64,000 bases of DNA from an uncultured Dehalococcoidia bacterium (GTDB lineage: Bacteria; Chloroflexota; Dehalococcoidia; Lucifugimonadales; JAAXIE01), in assembly GCA_951813255.1 (NCBI GenBank), contig OX638353.1, positions 310,001 through 374,000 on the forward strand. The letters are read 5' to 3'. This document shows, piece after piece, positions 1 through 9,168 of this stretch (position 1 is its first letter; each line of letters starts with the position of its first letter). The position numbers and the translations under genes are program-made. The notes beneath the pieces are model-generated. The model was not told the DNA's origin. It saw nothing but the letters and a program-made list of their open reading frames with translations, and made no database searches.

Positions 1-1113
1 ATTCACGTTGTAAGGCCCCAGGTAGGGCAAACCCGCCACCAGCACGTCGGCCTGTCCGGAGACAGGAACGGCCTGCTGGTTCGCGACGTTGGCCAAAGTA
101 TGCTCGTGTACGGCTTCCGTCTCCCCTGCGGCAATTCCCGTCATGCCATACTCTGCCCGCAGGGAGTGAAAGATTGTTCGACGCGCCGAAAAGGGCAGCG
201 CACCCATCAGGCCGCGGTTGGCAGCGAAGATGGCGTGGTCCCAAGGGTGCCAGTCGGACTCGGAGACCTGCAGGTGGCGAAGCAGTCCCGGGTAGATGTG
301 GGTGTTCAGAGTGGTCTCGATTTTGAACACCTTCAGGTGGTCTTCCGCCAGCTTGCCCATCCGTTCGCAGGAGTGGTGCAGGGCCGAGTTGGGCGGGTCC
401 ATGTAAGAGCGGGAGTGGAGCAGGGTGTGGGCGTTGTGGTGGTGCTTCAGAGTACGGTAGCTGGTCAGGCCAGTCGCGATGGACTTGTGCCCACCATCCA
501 TGGATACGAGATTGATGTTGACGTACACCAGCAGGTCGGACCCGGCCACACGGCGCGAGACCTCCACCTCCTCGGAATGACGTGTGCTGCCCAATACAAC
601 TAATGCTTCGCGGTCCTCGGCGTCGTGGTTATAGAGGCGGTCGGGGTGGAAGGCCTTGAACACGCGCGACCCGACTACGTGCCTTAGCTCGCCAGGAGTC
701 ATGTGGCGGTGCACGCCAAGGGCGGCCACCAAATGGATGTCGTCCACCCCCGCATCAGACAGCTTCTCCAGAACCTTCTCGATGATACGTCCCCGGATGT
801 CGGGGCGTTTCATGGGAGGCAGGGGTAGGGACAGATCGTCGAAAGCGATGGTCACCTTCATCCCCGGGCGCAACAGAGCTGAGATTGGCTCGGAACCTAC
901 GGGGTTCTCCAAAGCCTGCTCGATGGCCCCATCGACGTCGCGAATCGGGGGGAGAGGCGGGGGAGGATACACCATCCGTGTTCCCAAAGGCAGGGTCTCG
1001 TATTTGAAGCCCTCGCCGTTGTGGAAGAGGTAACGAAGGCGTTTGTCCTCTACGTAGGTGACCAGTTTGTTCCTGTCGATTTCCGGGCCGCGGGAAGCCG
1101 GGGGTCCAGTCAT
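1..1113 (-). CDS. LarA-like (DUF2088) nickel-dependent racemase family protein, 3' end outside window
   Basis: The frame is open from an ATG at 1113 to the window edge, so only the N-terminal part (about 371 residues) is visible. It carries IAFDDLSLPLPP around residue 80, ALGVHRHMTPGE, YNHDAED and a His-rich NAHTLLHSRSYMDPP stretch, as in the N-terminal domain of the lactate racemase LarA family. LarA uses a nickel-pincer cofactor to racemise alpha-hydroxy acids; relatives act on other hydroxy acids, so the substrate is open. The usual D-x-TR of the early motif is replaced here by DDLSLP. The ATG directly follows the stop of the upstream alcohol dehydrogenase, so the two are probably co-transcribed. 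No nickel-cofactor genes (larB, larC, larE) are visible. Confidence 0.8.
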   Translation of the reverse strand, partial: MTGPPASRGPEIDRNKLVTYVEDKRLRYLFHNGEGFKYETLPLGTRMVYPPPPLPPIRDVDGAIEQALENPVGSEPISALLRPGMKVTIAFDDLSLPLPPMKRPDIRGRIIEKVLEKLSDAGVDDIHLVAALGVHRHMTPGELRHVVGSRVFKAFHPDRLYNHDAEDREALVVLGSTRHSEEVEVSRRVAGSDLLVYVNINLVSMDGGHKSIATGLTSYRTLKHHHNAHTLLHSRSYMDPPNSALHHSCERMGKLAEDHLKVFKIETTLNTHIYPGLLRHLQVSESDWHPWDHAIFAANRGLMGALPFSARRTIFHSLRAEYGMTGIAAGETEAVHEHTLANVANQQAVPVSGQADVLVAGLPYLGPYNVN

Positions 1114-2343
1114 TCAGCCGTTCTCCAAATCGAAGGCAGTCTTGATGGCTTGATGTCGTCCGGGGCGCATGGCGGTTGTGATGGCCCTGCGATAATGGCG
1201 CAGAGGAAAGATGTGACGGACCAGCCCACCAAGTGTAGCCGACAGCCCTTCCCGTTGCAGCACGTCCAAGGCAAGTTGGAAGGTGGGTGTGGCGGTCCCA
1301 CCATAGGACTCAGTCGCGTAGGTGTAGGAGCCTCTCAGGCTCACCTCTTGGTACCAGAAAGGTGTCAGGTCGATATGGCCTGGCGCCGGCATGCCGATCA
1401 TCGTGACCTGACCTTGCGACCGCGTCCAGCGAAGCGAGTCCTCCAAGGATGGACCGGAGCCGACGCAATCGAAAGCGACATCGAACCCGCCGGTGACAGC
1501 AGGCTTGCCAATAGGGAGCGAGTGAATGGCGCTGGGGACCAGTTTACTCAGTCTGCGATAGCCTTCCCGTCCGGACGGGACCACCTCGTGGGCGCCTAGG
1601 GCCCTTGCAAGCTCCTGTTGGTACGAGTGGCGGCCCACGGCCACGATGCGCCTTGCAGGAGTCAAAGCTGCCAGGGCGGCGACCGTCAGCAGGCCCATCG
1701 TGCCACAGCCCACCACTAACACCTCTGAATCGTCTTGAACCTGAGACATCAGCACGCCATGAATGGCGCAACTCAGAGGTTCGGTGAGCACAGCAGTACG
1801 GTCGGGCAAGCTATCGGGTATGGGGTGCACTTGCAGGTGGTGCGCCACCAGGGAGGTTCCCCAGCCGCCACCCGTGTCACGACAGAACCCTGTCTGGACA
1901 CCGGCGGCGATGCAGCCCTCCGTAACTCGCTCGCAGTTGCCGTAGCGGCCTTGGGAGCAGGGCTGACAGGGAGGATCAATGTCCCGTACGAGGCAGCCCA
2001 GCACGGGTTCCAAGCACACTCGCTGTCCAACCACCAGGCCATCTACCTCGGAGCCCAACTCGGTGACGGTGCCCACCACCTCATGGCCCGGCACAAAGGG
2101 AAATGAGGTGAGGGCGGAGAGGTAGACGCTGGCGCGGGCTGTAATAACTCCGAGGTCGGACCCACAAATGCCGCTCAGCGCAGGACGAATTCGCAGCCAT
2201 TCGGCGCTAGGGAGGGGATGCTCCGGCATGTCGGCCAATCGAAGGAACGACCCGGGGCCAGTGGCAGCGCCCTCCAGCACGCCTGAAGAGCCCCGGACCC
2301 AGGCGTAGCGCAGGGGGTTGTGCCTGAACTGCAAAGCTCGCAT
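1114..2343 (-). CDS. Zinc-dependent medium-chain alcohol/polyol dehydrogenase
   Basis: A 409-residue MDR-superfamily dehydrogenase. SGICGSD supplies the first catalytic-zinc cysteine and PGHEVVG the His-Glu pair. The segment CLVRDIDPPCQPCSQGRYGNC holds the four cysteines of the structural zinc site, written here in part only: Cys pairs near PPCQPC and YGNC. VVGCGTMGLL is the NAD(P)-binding loop. I prefer the ATG at 2343 because GGGAGC lies 5 bases upstream; an ATG-less extension to 2370 also stays open. It resembles threonine/sorbitol-type dehydrogenases, but the substrate cannot be read from sequence. It abuts the LarA-like gene without a gap, which suggests joint oxidation and racemisation of a hydroxy acid or sugar acid (inference). 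Confidence 0.85.
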   Translation of the reverse strand: MRALQFRHNPLRYAWVRGSSGVLEGAATGPGSFLRLADMPEHPLPSAEWLRIRPALSGICGSDLGVITARASVYLSALTSFPFVPGHEVVGTVTELGSEVDGLVVGQRVCLEPVLGCLVRDIDPPCQPCSQGRYGNCERVTEGCIAAGVQTGFCRDTGGGWGTSLVAHHLQVHPIPDSLPDRTAVLTEPLSCAIHGVLMSQVQDDSEVLVVGCGTMGLLTVAALAALTPARRIVAVGRHSYQQELARALGAHEVVPSGREGYRRLSKLVPSAIHSLPIGKPAVTGGFDVAFDCVGSGPSLEDSLRWTRSQGQVTMIGMPAPGHIDLTPFWYQEVSLRGSYTYATESYGGTATPTFQLALDVLQREGLSATLGGLVRHIFPLRHYRRAITTAMRPGRHQAIKTAFDLENG

Positions 2344-2487
2344 ACGCTCCCGCAGGGCAAAGGCTAGCATAAGCAGGACTCAACTGGGATGCCAAATGCC
2401 TGTGCCTTTCCAAACTATAGCTGGTAACGGTTGACAAGGATATGGGGCTGGAAGCAACATAACCCCACCCCAGCGGGGAGGCATGGC

Positions 2488-3153
2488 TTGGTTGAAGGCT
2501 TTTGGATTTGGGTAGCAGCAGCGGCTGTCGGCTACCTTTTTGGCTCGCTCCCCACAGCATATCTGCTAGTCCGACTTTTTACGCGTAAGAGCGTGATGGA
2601 CTTGGGCACGGGCAACGTTGGGACCCTCAACGTTCATCGTGCCACCAGTTCCAAAGTCCTGACCCTTCTTACCCTGTTGGGCGACCTGACCAAGGCCTAC
2701 GGTGCCATCATCGTCGGCTGGCTCCTGGCCCGGCAGGCGGGACTGGACAGCGGCTCGGCACCGTGGCCATGGGCCATGGGAGGAGAGCATATCGGCGCTA
2801 CCGTCGCAGGTGTCGCGGCGATTTTCGGCCATAACTACTCTGTCTTCCTGCGCTTCAAGGGAGGCAAGGGCATCACTTGTTCAGCTTCTTTGGGTTTCTA
2901 CTTCCACCCCTTCATCGTTGGGTTCTGGGTGGTCAGCTTCTTCCTCACGGTGGCAGTCTCACGCTGGCTCGTATTGGGGCAGATGGTGGCAACAGCGGGC
3001 ATGCCCATCTTCTGTTACTTCTTCTACCCTGAGGCGGCCGTCGCCAGTTATTTCGTGGCAGCCTTGGTGCTGTGGCGTCATGCCCCCCGCATCAAGGGTC
3101 TCATCGATGGTACCGAACCTAAGCTGTACTATAAGGCGCAACAACCATCCTAG
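2488..3153 (+). CDS. plsY: Glycerol-3-phosphate acyltransferase PlsY
   Basis: Integral membrane acyltransferase that moves an acyl group from acyl-phosphate to the 1-position of glycerol-3-phosphate, the first step of phospholipid synthesis. The three PlsY signatures are present: GSLPTAYLLVR, GTGNVGTLNVHRA (family form SGNxGATNxxR) and GHNYSVFLRFKGGKGI. Hydrophobic segments alternate with these loops, and the length (221 aa) fits the family. A TTG start at 2488 is chosen because GGGGAGG sits 7 bases upstream; the frame stays open to an ATG at 2431 with no such site. The altered TLNVHR in place of ATNVLR is mild. The yvcK gene follows 82 bp later on the same strand. Confidence 0.9.
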   Translation: MVEGFWIWVAAAAVGYLFGSLPTAYLLVRLFTRKSVMDLGTGNVGTLNVHRATSSKVLTLLTLLGDLTKAYGAIIVGWLLARQAGLDSGSAPWPWAMGGEHIGATVAGVAAIFGHNYSVFLRFKGGKGITCSASLGFYFHPFIVGFWVVSFFLTVAVSRWLVLGQMVATAGMPIFCYFFYPEAAVASYFVAALVLWRHAPRIKGLIDGTEPKLYYKAQQPS

Positions 3154-3235
3154 ACCGTACCATCCCCGTCTCTCAGTTCTGCCCACTTCGGACCTTGCAG
3201 ACCGCTGGCGATTCAGGCGCAGGCTCCGGATCAAG

Positions 3236-4273
3236 GTGTGCGCGTTGGAAGTAGAGCACAAGGCAGTCCCCAAGATCGTGGTTGTAGGCGGCGGTACCGG
3301 TAACCACACCACCCTCACCGGACTCAAGCAGAAGGAGTGCGACCTGACTGCCGTGGTCAATATGATGGACGACGGTGGCAGTTCCGGCAGGCTGCGGGAC
3401 GAGTTGGGCCAACTTCCGCCAGGCGACCTGCGCCAGTGCTTGGTAGCCCTAGCAGGGGACGACCATTCCAGCGCGCTTATGCGCCAGCTGTTCACTTACC
3501 GCTTTAGCTCTGGCAACAGCCTAAATGGCCATAACTTCGGTAATCTGTTTATCACAGCTCTCACCGAAATCACTGGCAACACCGCCACGGCAATCGAAGA
3601 GGCGTCGCGTATCATGAATGTGCAAGGCACGGTGTTACCCGTGACGCTGAGCAAGTCCACGCTCAAAGCCTGTCTCGTCGACGGTTCGACCCTGTCAGGT
3701 GAGTCCTCTATCGACCAGCGCACCGACGATACCGATGTGGCGATAGACTACGTTTACCTGGAGCCCACGGCCTACGCCCACGCCCCGGTGCTTCAAGCTA
3801 TATGCGAGGCCGACGCGATCGTCCTGGGACCTGGCGACATCTACACGAGCGTGGTGCCCAACCTGCTGGTGGAGGACGTAGCTGACGCAATCCGGGAGAG
3901 CCCAGCCCTCAAGATTTACGTCTGCAACATCATGACCAAACGAGGCGAGTCCGATGGATTTAGCACCTCCGATTTCGCGCGGCTGGTGCAGGAGTACCTC
4001 AAAACGAACCGGCCATTGGACTACGTGGTGGTAAATGATGCCTCATTCCCCGAGAGGACACTGCGCAAATACACCGGCTACGGCCAATACCCGGTACCCA
4101 TAGACTTGGAACAGACCAAAGCACGGGCACAACACGTCGTGCAGACCCATCTTCTGGCCGCCGGCATCTACCTGCGGCATGACCCCTCCCTGCTGGCTGA
4201 AACCATAATGTCCATCGTGAGCAGAGGGCGGGCAGAGCGGTCTGTCTTGGCTGCGGGGGAACGGTCCTTCTAG
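3236..4273 (+). CDS. yvcK: YvcK/CofD-like gluconeogenesis factor
   Basis: A 345-residue protein of the CofD/YvcK family. The N-terminal IVVVGGGTGNHTTLTGLK is the Rossmann-like nucleotide-binding loop, followed by NMMDDGGSSGRLRDELG, LPPGDLRQCLVAL and HNFGNLFITALTEITG, all characteristic of YvcK. YvcK binds UDP-GlcNAc-type sugars and is needed for growth on gluconeogenic carbon and for cell-wall homeostasis. The GTG at 3236 (or TTG at 3245) begins just before the conserved core. An upstream extension of the frame to 2702 only shadows plsY and is discarded. The ribosome binding site is weak. It sits directly before glmS, which feeds the same UDP-GlcNAc pool. Confidence 0.88.
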   Translation: MCALEVEHKAVPKIVVVGGGTGNHTTLTGLKQKECDLTAVVNMMDDGGSSGRLRDELGQLPPGDLRQCLVALAGDDHSSALMRQLFTYRFSSGNSLNGHNFGNLFITALTEITGNTATAIEEASRIMNVQGTVLPVTLSKSTLKACLVDGSTLSGESSIDQRTDDTDVAIDYVYLEPTAYAHAPVLQAICEADAIVLGPGDIYTSVVPNLLVEDVADAIRESPALKIYVCNIMTKRGESDGFSTSDFARLVQEYLKTNRPLDYVVVNDASFPERTLRKYTGYGQYPVPIDLEQTKARAQHVVQTHLLAAGIYLRHDPSLLAETIMSIVSRGRAERSVLAAGERSF

Positions 4274-4325
4274 CAGCCGTCGCCCAAGTCCCTCTCGCTT
4301 CACCAATCCCATAACCGGAGGCGCC

Positions 4326-6161
4326 GTGTGCGGCATAGTGGGATATGTCGGGACCAGTGAGTCCTGGCCCATCATATTCGTTGGCCTTCAGCGCTTGGCG
4401 TACAGAGGCTACGACTCCGCTGGTATCGCCGTCATCGGGGCGGATGGCAGTCTTGAGATACGGAAGAGCGCAGGCAAGGTGCAAGAGCTTGAGCCCGCGC
4501 CTGGGGAAAGTGCTCCCTCGGGGACCACGGGCATCGGGCACACCCGATGGGCAACCCACGGGGTTCCCACCGGCCCCAACGCTCACCCTCACAGCGACTG
4601 CACTGGCAATATCGCGCTGGTGCATAACGGCATCGTCGAGAACTACCTCGACCTCAAGCTCAGGCTTGCCGCCTCCGGCCACCAGTTTACCTCTGACACT
4701 GACACCGAGGTCATCGTTCATCTTCTGGAAGACGCACTAGCCCGGGGCCTGAGCTTCGAGGCGTCTATGCTGGAGGCGGGGGGGCAGTTGCGTGGCTCCA
4801 ATGCCATGGGCGCCCTCCGTCGCGATGAGCCGCACAAGTTGCTCGCGTTGCGTCTGGGTTATGCGGGGGGCCTCGTGGCCGCGAGCAGGCAGGGCGACGC
4901 TATGTTCGCGAGCGACCTGCCTGCCTTGGTGCCCTTCTCCTCAGAGGTGTGCCCTTTGGATGATGGCGAGATGGCCGTCGTCACACCCGGCAAGGTGAAG
5001 GTTGTAGGCCAGTTTGGCTCTACCGTGGTAAAGAAGACGCTTGCCCTGCCACCCGAATCCGCTTGGGTGGACAAGGCTGGGCATGACCACTTCATGCTCA
5101 AGGAGATGCTTGAGCAGCCCCAAGCCGTATCCAGCGCCTTGCGGGGTAGGGTCGACTTTGAGCGTGACCTCATCACATTGGACGACTTCCTCTTGAGCGA
5201 CGCGGAGATCCGTGGGCTGTCGCGCGTCATGCTTGTGGGATGCGGCACCAGCCTGAATGCCGGAATGGTCGGGGCACGTCTCATCGAGGACTTGGCGGGC
5301 ATACCGGCGACGGCCGAAAGCTCTTCGGAACTGCGCTACCGGAGCCCGGTCATTGATGACCGTACTCTGGTCGTGGCCATCGGCCAGTCGGGGGAGACAG
5401 CCGACACCCTGGCTGCTATGGATACCGTGCGTCAGCGCGAGGCCCGCATCATCACCATCTGTAACGTGGAGGGCAGCCTCGCCACGCGCACTGCCGAGAG
5501 CACCCTCTACATGCGGTCCGGGATTGAGGTCGGCGTTGCCAGTACCAAGACCTTCGTTGCTTCCATAACCTTGCTCACCCTGCTGGCGGCATACCTGCGC
5601 CAAGTACGAAACGAGTCAGCCAGTGCAGACCTGGTCTCCCAGTTGGCACGTGCCCCGGAACTTATGGGTCGGGTTCTTGCACAACGAGCCAGTTTCGGTG
5701 ACATTGCGCAGCGATACGCTCAGTATGGACACTTTCTCTATCTCGGCCGAGGGATGGATTATCCCATCGCCGTGGAGGGCGCCTTGAAGCTCAAGGAGAT
5801 CAGCTACATGCATGCCGAGGCCTACCCTGCGGGCGAGATGAAGCACGGCCCCATCGCCCTGATTGATGAGCATATGCCCACCGTGGCCATTGCGACGGCA
5901 GGGCCCCTTTACGACAAGATGGTGGGCAACATCATGGAGGTGAAAGCGCGTGGTGGACCGGTCATAGCCGTGGTCACGGAAGGGGACACGGCCCTGGCCT
6001 CGCTCGTGGACGATATCATCTACCTGCCACAATGCGATGGCGTCCTCTCGCCCCTGTTGTCCGTCCTGCCCTTGCAGCTACTGGCGTATCACATCGCAGT
6101 ACAGCGTGGCTGCGATGTCGATCAGCCCCGTAATCTAGCCAAGACTGTCACAGTGGAGTAG
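4326..6161 (+). CDS. glmS: Glutamine--fructose-6-phosphate aminotransferase (isomerizing)
   Basis: A 611-residue full-length GlmS that makes glucosamine-6-phosphate from fructose-6-phosphate and glutamine, the entry to peptidoglycan precursors. The GTG start gives MCGIVGYVG with the N-terminal nucleophile Cys2, and GGAGG lies 6 bases upstream. The Ntn-glutaminase domain (about 1-230, with RYGYDSAG-like RGYDSAG, GHTRWATHG and HNGIVENY) precedes two SIS sugar-isomerase domains (VGCGTSLNAG, IGQSGETADT, and later LGRGMDYPIAVEGALKLKE). The C-terminus ends NLAKTVTVE as expected. No glmS ribozyme-like leader was recognised in the 50-base gap after yvcK. Confidence 0.96.
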   Translation: MCGIVGYVGTSESWPIIFVGLQRLAYRGYDSAGIAVIGADGSLEIRKSAGKVQELEPAPGESAPSGTTGIGHTRWATHGVPTGPNAHPHSDCTGNIALVHNGIVENYLDLKLRLAASGHQFTSDTDTEVIVHLLEDALARGLSFEASMLEAGGQLRGSNAMGALRRDEPHKLLALRLGYAGGLVAASRQGDAMFASDLPALVPFSSEVCPLDDGEMAVVTPGKVKVVGQFGSTVVKKTLALPPESAWVDKAGHDHFMLKEMLEQPQAVSSALRGRVDFERDLITLDDFLLSDAEIRGLSRVMLVGCGTSLNAGMVGARLIEDLAGIPATAESSSELRYRSPVIDDRTLVVAIGQSGETADTLAAMDTVRQREARIITICNVEGSLATRTAESTLYMRSGIEVGVASTKTFVASITLLTLLAAYLRQVRNESASADLVSQLARAPELMGRVLAQRASFGDIAQRYAQYGHFLYLGRGMDYPIAVEGALKLKEISYMHAEAYPAGEMKHGPIALIDEHMPTVAIATAGPLYDKMVGNIMEVKARGGPVIAVVTEGDTALASLVDDIIYLPQCDGVLSPLLSVLPLQLLAYHIAVQRGCDVDQPRNLAKTVTVE

Positions 6162-6235
6162 GTAACGACCATTCGGTCTGCAGGCGAAGACCTGTAGCCG
6201 GACTGTCCCACAGCGCGATTCCGCCTAGTACGCTG

Positions 6236-8596
6236 CTAAATCCCCAAGGCCCGGTAGCAGATCGACGCGATCCCATCGGGGTTTATGCCGTGCTCGCGGT
6301 AGAGTTGCGACTGCGTGCCGGACTGGCCAAAGTCCGCTACGCCCAAAGGGTAAACAGGAGCTCCCAGTGCTCCGCCCAGCCATGCGAGGGAGCGCGGGTG
6401 GCCATCTACCACGGTGACGATGGGAATTGAGCGCTCCTCAGGGCCGAGCAGGTCGCTCAAGAAGCTGGCATGTGCGCCGTCTCCGGATACGCAATCTTGG
6501 AACTGGTGGTAGAGAGGCCCGGGCCCTGTGACGTTGAACACGTTGGCCAACACCCCCTGATCGTGCAGTTGCTCGCTGGCCTTCGTAGCAATGGGCACCA
6601 TTGCTCCCGATACGAAGATGTTGACCACGTTCCCCGGTGTGTAGTCGGGGTCCTCCCGACGGTCAACAAGCCGGTAGCATCCTGCCACCACTTGTCGCCG
6701 CAGCGTATCGGCCTCGGCCTCGCTTGCGGGTGTGGGGAACAGGTCTTGATCGACCCGGGTCGTGGTCAATCGCAGATAGCATGACTCCCTGCGCAGGCGT
6801 ATCTGATCCAGTGCGTGGAGCATGACCCATTCGAGCTCTTGGCCAAAGCAGGGCTCATAGAAAGCGGTGTGCGGGAGCTCCGCTCCAATGGACGGGGTTA
6901 ACACCGACTGGTGCATACCCCCTTCCGGGCCGAGGCTGACTCCTGAGGGCGTGCCCACGAATATGAACTTGCCCCCGGAGTAGACGCTGTAGAACAGGGC
7001 ATCCAACCCGCGCCGCACGAAGGGGTCGTACAGTGTGCCGATGGGGAAGAGAAGCTCACCATGAGCCTCGAATGAGGACCCCAACTGCCCCAAGGCCACG
7101 AACAGATTGTTTTCCGAGATGCCCAGCTCCAGGTGTTGGCCGGTGGGCGACTCGTCCCACCGCAGGGCGCGAGCGATGTCCTCAGGCATGGGATGCGCCT
7201 CGGTCTTGGCCCACACGCCCACCTTGTTGATCCAGCCTCCTAAGCTGGTAGAGCTGGCCACGTCAGGCGTGACGGTGACGATGCGCTCCGACAGTTCAGG
7301 GATGCTCCGCCCTATCTCAGTAAGAAGAAGTCCGAACGTCTGCTGGGTGGACATACGGCCTTGATGAGGACGCGACAGGCTGGTGGGGATCTGGATTTCT
7401 TGACCCCTGGTACCGCGACGAGGCTTTGCCAACTGCCGGCCTACGGAGTCGCACAGGCGACCGGCTGGCGTGCTAGAAGGGAGCCTATCCCAGATAGCGT
7501 CCTCGTCGACGCCCAGTTGCACCCGTAGCTCCTCAATCTGCTCGTTGGAGAGAATCACTGCGTGGTTCTGGGGGTCCCCCACCGTGGGAAGCATCCAGCC
7601 CTTCAGGGTGTAAGCGAACACCACGGAAGGCCCTTGCCCCGCATCGGCCTCCTGGAAGGCCTCGCGCAGTGAGTCAAAGTCATGCCCTCCCAGGTTCTTG
7701 ATGAGGTCGAGCAGCTGCCGGTCGTCCCACTGGCTGATGAACCGCTCCAAGTCTCGGGGGCGGGAACAAGCTGTGGGCAGCCATTCCCGTAACAACTCGG
7801 GTGATACTCTGAGAAGTCGCTGGTACAGTTGGTTGGGCATGTTGTCGATGGCTTCCTGCAGAAGGTCCCCATTGGGTTGGGCGAAGGCATTTTGCAGCTT
7901 TCTGCCGAACTTGGCGTCGACCACCCGCCAACCGCTGGCGGCGAACATCTGGCGCCACACCTCAACTCGGATGCCAGGTATAATCCGGTCCAGACTCTGA
8001 CGATTGAGGTCGACCACCCACAGCACATTGTCGAGCCCGTGGAAGGTGGGCTCGGCGATGGCCTCCCACACCGACCCCTCGTCCAGCTCCGCGTCTCCCA
8101 CCAAGCTGATGTACCGGTTGCTGATGGTACGGCCATTGCCGAAATGGCTCTCAATGTAACCGCCCACCCAGGCATCGAAGTTGGGCGCTACCGCCCCCAG
8201 ACCTACTGAGCCGGTGGTGTAGTCCACGTCGTCGGGGTCCTTGGTGCGGCTTGGGTAGGCCTGCAGACCGTGGAGGTCGCGCAACCTCTGCAGGTAGTCC
8301 GGCTCCAAGTTGCCCAGCAGGTACTGGATGGCGTGGAACACAGGGGAGGCATGGGGCTTGATGGCGATCTTGTCGCCGGGCTGCATGAAGTCGAAGTAGA
8401 GGGATGTGAGTAGGGTAACCACCGAGGAGCTGGAGGCTTGGTGTCCCCCTATCTTGAGCCCGTCGGGGTTCGGGCGCACTTGGTTGGCGTGATGCACCAT
8501 GTTGACAGCCAGCCATAGCACCCGGTCCTGCAAGGTGCTGAGCAATTGGTTCCTAATATCGGTCTCGTCATCCTGGACAACCATGTAACCGGCCAT
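6236..8596 (-). CDS. AceE-type (single-chain) thiamine-diphosphate 2-oxoacid dehydrogenase E1 / transketolase-like
   Basis: A 786-residue enzyme organised like homodimeric pyruvate dehydrogenase E1 (AceE): KPHASPVFHAIQYLLG near residue 81, then the ThDP/Mg motif GDAELDEG (about 167) completed by VVDLNRQSLD, a pyrimidine-binding domain with LGISENNLFVALGQLG, and a C-terminal transketolase-type domain. In such enzymes pyruvate (or another 2-oxoacid) is decarboxylated onto ThDP. The ATG at 8596 has GGAGGG four bases upstream; the frame remains open to 8764 but that stretch is low-quality. It is shorter than the usual 880-890 aa of AceE, and no E2 or E3 gene lies nearby, so pyruvate specificity is unproven. 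It runs convergently to glmS. Confidence 0.8.
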   Translation of the reverse strand: MAGYMVVQDDETDIRNQLLSTLQDRVLWLAVNMVHHANQVRPNPDGLKIGGHQASSSSVVTLLTSLYFDFMQPGDKIAIKPHASPVFHAIQYLLGNLEPDYLQRLRDLHGLQAYPSRTKDPDDVDYTTGSVGLGAVAPNFDAWVGGYIESHFGNGRTISNRYISLVGDAELDEGSVWEAIAEPTFHGLDNVLWVVDLNRQSLDRIIPGIRVEVWRQMFAASGWRVVDAKFGRKLQNAFAQPNGDLLQEAIDNMPNQLYQRLLRVSPELLREWLPTACSRPRDLERFISQWDDRQLLDLIKNLGGHDFDSLREAFQEADAGQGPSVVFAYTLKGWMLPTVGDPQNHAVILSNEQIEELRVQLGVDEDAIWDRLPSSTPAGRLCDSVGRQLAKPRRGTRGQEIQIPTSLSRPHQGRMSTQQTFGLLLTEIGRSIPELSERIVTVTPDVASSTSLGGWINKVGVWAKTEAHPMPEDIARALRWDESPTGQHLELGISENNLFVALGQLGSSFEAHGELLFPIGTLYDPFVRRGLDALFYSVYSGGKFIFVGTPSGVSLGPEGGMHQSVLTPSIGAELPHTAFYEPCFGQELEWVMLHALDQIRLRRESCYLRLTTTRVDQDLFPTPASEAEADTLRRQVVAGCYRLVDRREDPDYTPGNVVNIFVSGAMVPIATKASEQLHDQGVLANVFNVTGPGPLYHQFQDCVSGDGAHASFLSDLLGPEERSIPIVTVVDGHPRSLAWLGGALGAPVYPLGVADFGQSGTQSQLYREHGINPDGIASICYRALGI

Positions 8597-8839
8597 TAAA
8601 CCCTCCGAGAGCACCCGGGTAGCCACCACCTTCCCCACCACCAGCCAAGGTACCCGTGCCAGCAACATACGTGAGCAGACAGGGGGTGTCAACGTACACA
8701 CTAGAGAGACTTCAGTGGTAGGCGGTGGCACGCTGTGAACAGTTATCCCAGCTCGAGACGTCAATTCCCGATTATGAAAGGCCGGATACGCAGGACTTGG
8801 TCATAGTGTCAGAGGAGGTGATGTGTTGGTATCAGGCTC

Positions 8840-9148
8840 CTAAGTGCACTTATCTCGCAGCAAATCATCTTCCACCACCAACTCTACTGGCGGGTAGGCG
8901 TACTCGATGGCGTTGCGCATCCGTTGGGATTCGGTGGGGTCGGCTTCGGCAGGCTGGTTGCGATTGAGCCAGAGGTCGCGGGTGGGCCATTGGGCTAGGG
9001 CGTAGAAGTCACCATCGGGGGCGTGCATGAGTCGGGAGCCGAGGCTGCCTCTCTGCTTGTAAATGGCCTCAGTGGCGCGGTGCCACGCATCTCGAAAGTC
9101 ATCTTCCTTTCCCTGCTTCACGCGCCAGCGATAGAGTACTACGAACAT
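8840..9148 (-). CDS. ABM-like (antibiotic biosynthesis monooxygenase fold) small protein
   Basis: A 102-residue protein beginning MFVVLYRWRVKQGKEDDFRDAW, the first strand and helix of the dimeric alpha/beta-barrel ABM family; here only the pattern, a beta-strand then a charged helix, plus GSLGSRLMHAPDG and FYALAQWP, supports it. ABM members include heme-degrading and quinol monooxygenases and many of unknown role. The ATG at 9148 follows a good GGAGGAG site; a longer frame to 9274 overlaps the aquaporin gene. It lies 20 bp downstream of the aquaporin on the same strand and may share its transcript. No catalytic residue can be assigned. Confidence 0.65.
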   Translation of the reverse strand: MFVVLYRWRVKQGKEDDFRDAWHRATEAIYKQRGSLGSRLMHAPDGDFYALAQWPTRDLWLNRNQPAEADPTESQRMRNAIEYAYPPVELVVEDDLLRDKCT

Positions 9149-9168
9149 GATATAGGACTCCTCCGCTC

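Noticed and set aside
2702-3235. Long N-terminal extension of the yvcK frame across plsY
   Set aside because: It overlaps the conserved plsY coding sequence in another frame and has no YvcK features before residue GTG 3236.
3154-4325. glmS ribozyme upstream of glmS
   Set aside because: Only 52 bases separate glmS from yvcK and no ribozyme core can be drawn.
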